18,743 nucleotides of DNA, taken from contig DAINSQ010000096.1 of assembly GCA_036741235.1 (NCBI GenBank), forward strand, positions 1-18,743. The letters run 5' to 3'. A program made the position numbers and the translations under genes. The notes beneath the pieces are model-generated. The model made no database searches. It had not been told where the DNA came from and saw only the letters and a list, made by a program, of their open reading frames with translations. Below, one piece after another: positions 15,313 to 18,743 of the stretch. This stretch comes from JABWBR01 sp036741235 (GTDB taxonomy: Bacteria > Bacteroidota > Bacteroidia > Chitinophagales > Saprospiraceae). The number at the start of each line of letters is the position of its first letter. Position 1 is the first letter of the stretch.

Positions 15313-16866
15313 ATGCCAAAACAAAGAACAGATGATTTGATGCAGCTCATCGATTCGATGACGCGCTCGGAAAAACGGCATTTCAGGATGTATGTAGGGC
15401 GAAACCCGGCATCGGAGGATATGCTTTTTATGCAACTTTTTGACTACCTGGATAAACACAAGTTCTACGATGAGGTGGAACTACTCAAAAAACTGCCGGA
15501 TATTAAGAAGGCTCAATTGTCCAATCTCAAAGCCCATCTGTTTAAGCAAATGCTCATAAGCCTCAGGCTTTTACATAAAAATGGAAACGATGATATCCAG
15601 ATCAGGGAGATGATCGATTATGCCCGCGTTCTTTATAATAAGGGTTTGTACAGGCAAAGTCTGGATATACTTGATAAAGCCAAAAGCAAGGCATTCGAAA
15701 CGCGGCATTACACCTTGGCTTTGGAGGTGGTGGAATTTGAAAAGCTGATTGAAGGCCAATATATCACCAGGAGTATTGCGGACAGAGCCGAACAACTCAC
15801 TGTGCAGGCTATCGAGTTGAATAATATTGTGGCAGGCATACACGCTTTTACTAATCTGTCTTTACAATTATACGGCCTTTACCTGAAGGTTGGATTTGTG
15901 CGCAACAAGAAGGATTATTTTTATGTGAAAGCTTATTTTCAGGCCAGACTCCCCAAATATAATTACGATCAACTCGACTTTTGGGGCAAGGTCTATTTCT
16001 GTCAATCGCATGTGTGGTATTACCACATGACCCAGGAATTCGCCTTGTGTTATCGCTACGCGCAAAAGTGGGTAGACTTGTTTCACGAATCGCCCCAAGT
16101 GATTAGGGAAAACCCACCGCTGTACTTGAAAGGTTTACACAATTTGCTCAACGCTTTATTTAATACGCTGTACTACAAGCGATTTGCGGAAGTGCTGCTT
16201 GAATTGTTGGATTTTCCCAACCATTTCGATCTGGCGGAGGACAAAAACGTCGAGGGCCTGTTTTACCTCTATAAATATATACACAGCATCAAAAAGCACT
16301 ACTTGGAAGGCACTTTTTCGGAAGGTTTATTACTGGTGCCGGAATTGGATGCGCTCATCAAAAACGAAGAATACAACTGGGACAACCACCGTGTGATGGT
16401 GTTTTATTACCGAATTGCCTGCCTGTATTTCGGCAGCGGCGACAACAGCAATGCCATTCACTACCTGAATTTAATTATCAACCAGAAAAATCCCGACTAC
16501 CGCGAAGATATACAGGGATTTGCACGTATTCTCAGCCTGATTGCCCATTTTGAACTGGGCAATGCCCAATTGGTAGAATATCAGGTGAAGTCGGTTTTTC
16601 GATTTTTATTAAAAAAGGAAGACCTCAACGAAGTGCACAAAGCAATTTTCAGCTTTTTGCGAAAAATCCCGCGTATGCGAGCCAATGAACTGCGAACCCA
16701 ATTTATCAGGCTTCGCGACAAATTGCGCAAGCTGGAGAGTGATCCCTATGAGCGAAGACCTTTTCTGTATCTGGACATTATTTCCTGGTTGGATAGCAAG
16801 ATAGCAGGCAAAGGCGTGCAGGAGATCATCCGGCAGAAATTTCTGGAACGGCAGAACAGACCTTGA
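15313..16866 (+). CDS. Conserved all-helical (TPR-like) protein of unknown function
   Basis: I do not recognise a named function. The 517-residue protein has no signal peptide or membrane span and is predicted cytoplasmic. It begins with LMQLIDSMTRSEKRHFRMY (9-27); the SEKR-aromatic-[RK] pattern is familiar from uncharacterised Bacteroidota helical-repeat proteins. The rest is a chain of amphipathic helices with repeat-like pairs (LYNKGLYRQSLDILDKAKSK near 108-127; ACLYFGSGDNSNAIHYLNLI near 370-389), rich in Tyr, Phe, Leu and Lys, with a basic C-terminal segment (FIRLRDKLRKLE). A scaffold or adaptor role would fit but is a guess. It is divergent from the leu operon and convergent with ychF (5 bases between stops). 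Confidence 0.85.
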   Translation: MPKQRTDDLMQLIDSMTRSEKRHFRMYVGRNPASEDMLFMQLFDYLDKHKFYDEVELLKKLPDIKKAQLSNLKAHLFKQMLISLRLLHKNGNDDIQIREMIDYARVLYNKGLYRQSLDILDKAKSKAFETRHYTLALEVVEFEKLIEGQYITRSIADRAEQLTVQAIELNNIVAGIHAFTNLSLQLYGLYLKVGFVRNKKDYFYVKAYFQARLPKYNYDQLDFWGKVYFCQSHVWYYHMTQEFALCYRYAQKWVDLFHESPQVIRENPPLYLKGLHNLLNALFNTLYYKRFAEVLLELLDFPNHFDLAEDKNVEGLFYLYKYIHSIKKHYLEGTFSEGLLLVPELDALIKNEEYNWDNHRVMVFYYRIACLYFGSGDNSNAIHYLNLIINQKNPDYREDIQGFARILSLIAHFELGNAQLVEYQVKSVFRFLLKKEDLNEVHKAIFSFLRKIPRMRANELRTQFIRLRDKLRKLESDPYERRPFLYLDIISWLDSKIAGKGVQEIIRQKFLERQNRP

Positions 16867-16871
16867 CGATA

Positions 16872-17969
16872 CTACACGTTAAATCTGAAGTGCATCACAT
16901 CACCGTCGCCTACTACATATTCTTTGCCTTCAACATTCATTTTTCCCGCTTCTTTAACGGCGTGTTCAGATCCGTATTTCACGAAGTCGTCGTATTTGAT
17001 TACTTCGGCGCGGATAAAGCCGCGCTCAAAGTCGGTATGGATCACACCGGCGGCCTGGGGCGCTTTCATGCCGCGGTGGATGGTCCAGGCACGCACTTCT
17101 TTTTCGCCTGCGGTAAAATAAGTGATCAGGTTGAGCAGGTGGTAACAGGCCTTGATCAGGCGGTTCACGCCGGGTTCGTGGAGTCCCAGGGCTTCCAGGA
17201 ATTCCATGCGTTCTTCGCGGGTTTCGAGCTGGGCGATTTCAGCTTCGATTTCGGCGCTGATCAGGATAACCTCTGCATTTTCGGGAGCTACCAGTTGCTC
17301 GAAAGCCTGGGTATGTCTATTTCCGGTCAATACCGAGTTTTCATCAACATTGCACACATATAAAATGGGTTTTGCCGTAAGCAGAAACATCGACTGCATC
17401 AGTTGAATTCCTTCTTCATCCAGATCGGCAGAGCGAGCGGGTTGGCCGCTTTCAAGGTGGCGCAATAGTTTTTCGGCGTGTTCAACGGCGCGGATAGCCT
17501 CTTTTTCAGCGCTTTTTGCCTGGCGGCGCAGGTTGTCGAGGCGTTTTTCCACGGTTTCCATGTCTTTGAAGATTAGCTCGGTATCGATGATCTCTTTGTC
17601 GCGCACGGGGTTGATGCTGCCGTCTACGTGCACCACGTTGTCGTCGTCGAAGCAACGCACCACGTGAACGATGGCGTCCACTTCGCGGATATTGGCCAGG
17701 AACTGGTTGCCGAGACCTTCACCCTTGCTGGCGCCTTTGATGAGGCCGGCGATATCGAGAATTTCAACCGTTGTAGGGATCACTTTCTGGGGGTTGACCA
17801 GCGAGGCCAGCTTGTCGAGCCGTTCGTCGGGTACTGTGATCATGCCCACATTGGGATCTTTGGTGGCAAAAGGATAGTTGGCCGCCAGAGCTTTTGCCGA
17901 GGTCAGCGCATTAAAAAGCGTAGATTTACCTACATTTGGCAGTCCTACAATACCGCACTTCAAACCCAT
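16872..17969 (-). CDS. ychF: Redox/translation-associated ATPase YchF (OLA1-type)
   Basis: YchF is a universally conserved ribosome-associated P-loop NTPase that prefers ATP. The 365-residue protein has G1 GLPNVGKST (9-17), G3 DIAG (72-75) followed by LIKGASKGEGLGNQFL (76-91), and the altered G4 NVDE (207-210) in place of NKxD, the hallmark of ATP preference. A coiled-coil insertion covers about 130-175, and a C-terminal TGS domain (about 280-363) includes LITYFTAGEKEVRAWTI. The length is normal. It has its own TAnnTTTG box upstream and is divergent from the acpH-like gene. Confidence 0.97.
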   Translation of the reverse strand: MGLKCGIVGLPNVGKSTLFNALTSAKALAANYPFATKDPNVGMITVPDERLDKLASLVNPQKVIPTTVEILDIAGLIKGASKGEGLGNQFLANIREVDAIVHVVRCFDDDNVVHVDGSINPVRDKEIIDTELIFKDMETVEKRLDNLRRQAKSAEKEAIRAVEHAEKLLRHLESGQPARSADLDEEGIQLMQSMFLLTAKPILYVCNVDENSVLTGNRHTQAFEQLVAPENAEVILISAEIEAEIAQLETREERMEFLEALGLHEPGVNRLIKACYHLLNLITYFTAGEKEVRAWTIHRGMKAPQAAGVIHTDFERGFIRAEVIKYDDFVKYGSEHAVKEAGKMNVEGKEYVVGDGDVMHFRFNV

Positions 17970-17997
17970 GGTGTTGTTTTGTGTTTTAAAAGAGGCG

Positions 17998-18005
17998 CAA
18001 AGATA
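17998..18005 (-). promoter_or_regulatory. Candidate ychF promoter -7 box
   Basis: TATCTTTG on the minus strand is an exact TAnnTTTG match about 30 bases upstream of ychF. On the plus strand TTAATTTG (18010-18017, one mismatch) is a possible box for the divergent acpH-like gene, so the 86-base interval may hold two back-to-back promoters. Confidence 0.5.
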
Positions 18006-18055
18006 AGGCTTAATTTGTTTTGAAAAGCGCTTGTTTTGAAAATGAATACACAGAT

Positions 18056-18625
18056 ATGAATTTCCTGGCCCATTTTTTACTGGTGCAGCACAACGAAAGC
18101 TGGATCGTCGGCAATTATATCGCCGATTTTATCAAGGGCAACGCTATTAACGACTATCCGGCCGAGGTGCAAGAGGGTATCAGGGTGCACAGGGCCATTG
18201 ATACGTTTACCGATCAACATCCGGTGGTTTTGCAGGGCGTGCGGCGATTGCGGGAGCGCCACAGCAAATACGCGCCGGTTCTGGTGGATGTGTATTACGA
18301 TTATGTATTGTCGCTGCATTGGCATCGCTACGCCGACCAGTCATTGGTTGACTTTACCAGGCAGATGTACGATGTGTTGCAATCGCATGCCGGCATTTTG
18401 CCCGAGTCGTTTCAGCACCGCCTCCAACTTATGATCGCCGACGACTGGCTGATGCGGTATACCTATATGGAAGGACTGGAGGAGGCTTTCAAACGCATTA
18501 GCCGCCGGGCCAGCAAACCAGCCTTATTCGACAACGCGGTGATTAGCCTTCAGGAGCATTTGCCTGCTTTGGAAGCCGATTTTAACTTGTTTTTTCCAGA
18601 GCTAATCAGTGAGTTGGCAGGGTGA
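18056..18625 (+). CDS. Acyl carrier protein phosphodiesterase (AcpH/DUF479 family)
   Basis: Enzymes of this family remove the 4'-phosphopantetheine arm from acyl carrier protein. I start at 18056 because the protein then begins MNFLAHFLL, the typical family N-terminus, giving 189 residues; an upstream ATG at 18020 would add 12 residues of unrelated sequence. Family landmarks are the early VGNYIADFIKG (18-28), the HD-like metal-site region GIRVHRAIDTFTDQHP (41-56), and APVLVDVYYDYVLSLHW (71-87) with conserved acidic residues. Divergent from ychF, it ends 11 bases before a convergent partial gene. No fatty acid synthesis gene is nearby, so the role rests on family membership. Confidence 0.85.
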   Translation: MNFLAHFLLVQHNESWIVGNYIADFIKGNAINDYPAEVQEGIRVHRAIDTFTDQHPVVLQGVRRLRERHSKYAPVLVDVYYDYVLSLHWHRYADQSLVDFTRQMYDVLQSHAGILPESFQHRLQLMIADDWLMRYTYMEGLEEAFKRISRRASKPALFDNAVISLQEHLPALEADFNLFFPELISELAG

Positions 18626-18636
18626 TGCGTCACCGA

Positions 18637-18743
18637 CTAGGAAATTCTCAGTTCTTCTGCTATTTGAATTACTTCCTTTTCCGTTAAGCCAAGAAAATCA
18701 GCAACCTGAACGGCTTTTATTCCTGCAAGGAGCATCTTTCGGG
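18637..18743 (-). CDS. C-terminal end of an unidentified protein (cut by the window edge)
   Basis: The minus strand has an open frame entering from the right edge and stopping at TAG (18639-18637). The visible last 35 residues read RKMLLAGIKAVQVADFLGLT and continue EKEVIQIAEELRIS. The pattern of a small helix-turn-helix-like tail (GLTEKEV) resembles the C-termini of Rpn/PD-(D/E)XK transposase-like nucleases, but also many other proteins. Most of the gene lies outside the window, so identity is open. It is convergent with the acpH-like gene. Confidence 0.55.
   Translation of the reverse strand, partial: RKMLLAGIKAVQVADFLGLTEKEVIQIAEELRIS

Noticed and set aside
18020..18055. Upstream start for the AcpH-like protein
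   Set aside because: The extra 12 residues do not fit the family, whose members begin at MNFLAH.
18621..18634. GGTGATGCGTCACC hairpin at the acpH stop as a terminator
   Set aside because: The 5-bp stem has no T-run on either strand; it is too weak to call.
1..18743. A complete defence island, prophage, IS element, tRNA or rRNA gene
   Set aside because: No transposase, integrase, capsid, restriction or toxin-antitoxin pair, and no cloverleaf or rRNA-like stretch was recognised; nearly all coding space is accounted for by metabolic and maintenance genes.

Overview
The window looks like a chromosomal segment of a member of the Bacteroidota, probably near the Saprospiria/Chitinophagia. It is most likely from a metagenome-derived draft assembly. 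The evidence is: promoter-like TAnnTTTG boxes (the Bacteroidota -7 element) upstream of several genes; almost no Shine-Dalgarno sequences; a short LeuA without the regulatory C-terminal domain; a large secreted Asp-box propeller protein; and an N-terminal region resembling Effector-Associated Domain 11, which is common in Saprospiraceae-like genomes. Base composition is moderate, except for one GC-rich patch beside a run of ten Ns in leuA, which I read as an assembly chimera. Left part (1-5297): an inverted 10-bp repeat array, a secreted YceI-family protein, and a MarR-family regulator transcribed toward it. Divergent from marR is proC (proline synthesis). It is followed by a 79-bp inverted repeat and then a two-gene unit of an EAD11-like/TM/TPR membrane protein and the nuclease-like RmuC. 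Middle (5311-10434, minus strand): recQ helicase, convergent with rmuC, and a 1051-residue secreted BNR/Asp-box protein ending in a clear intrinsic terminator. 10612-15055 (minus strand): a compact leucine operon in the order leuA-leuC-leuD-leuB. It covers the whole branch from 2-ketoisovalerate to 2-ketoisocaproate (before transamination). leuD and leuB overlap by 4 bases, a strong terminator follows leuB, and the leuA leader carries a 32-bp near-perfect palindrome with a possible competing hairpin. Right part (15313-18743): a 517-residue all-helical protein of unassigned function, the convergent translation-associated ATPase YchF, a divergent AcpH-like ACP phosphodiesterase, and the C-terminal end of an unidentified gene cut by the window edge. 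Most of the window is housekeeping metabolism and repair; I do not see a complete defence island, phage, IS element, CRISPR array or RNA gene. The least explained items are the EAD11-like membrane TPR protein, the two mirrored repeat arrays placed just after stop codons, the leuA leader, and the 517-residue helical protein. The leuA break should be treated as an assembly fault before any biology is read into it.
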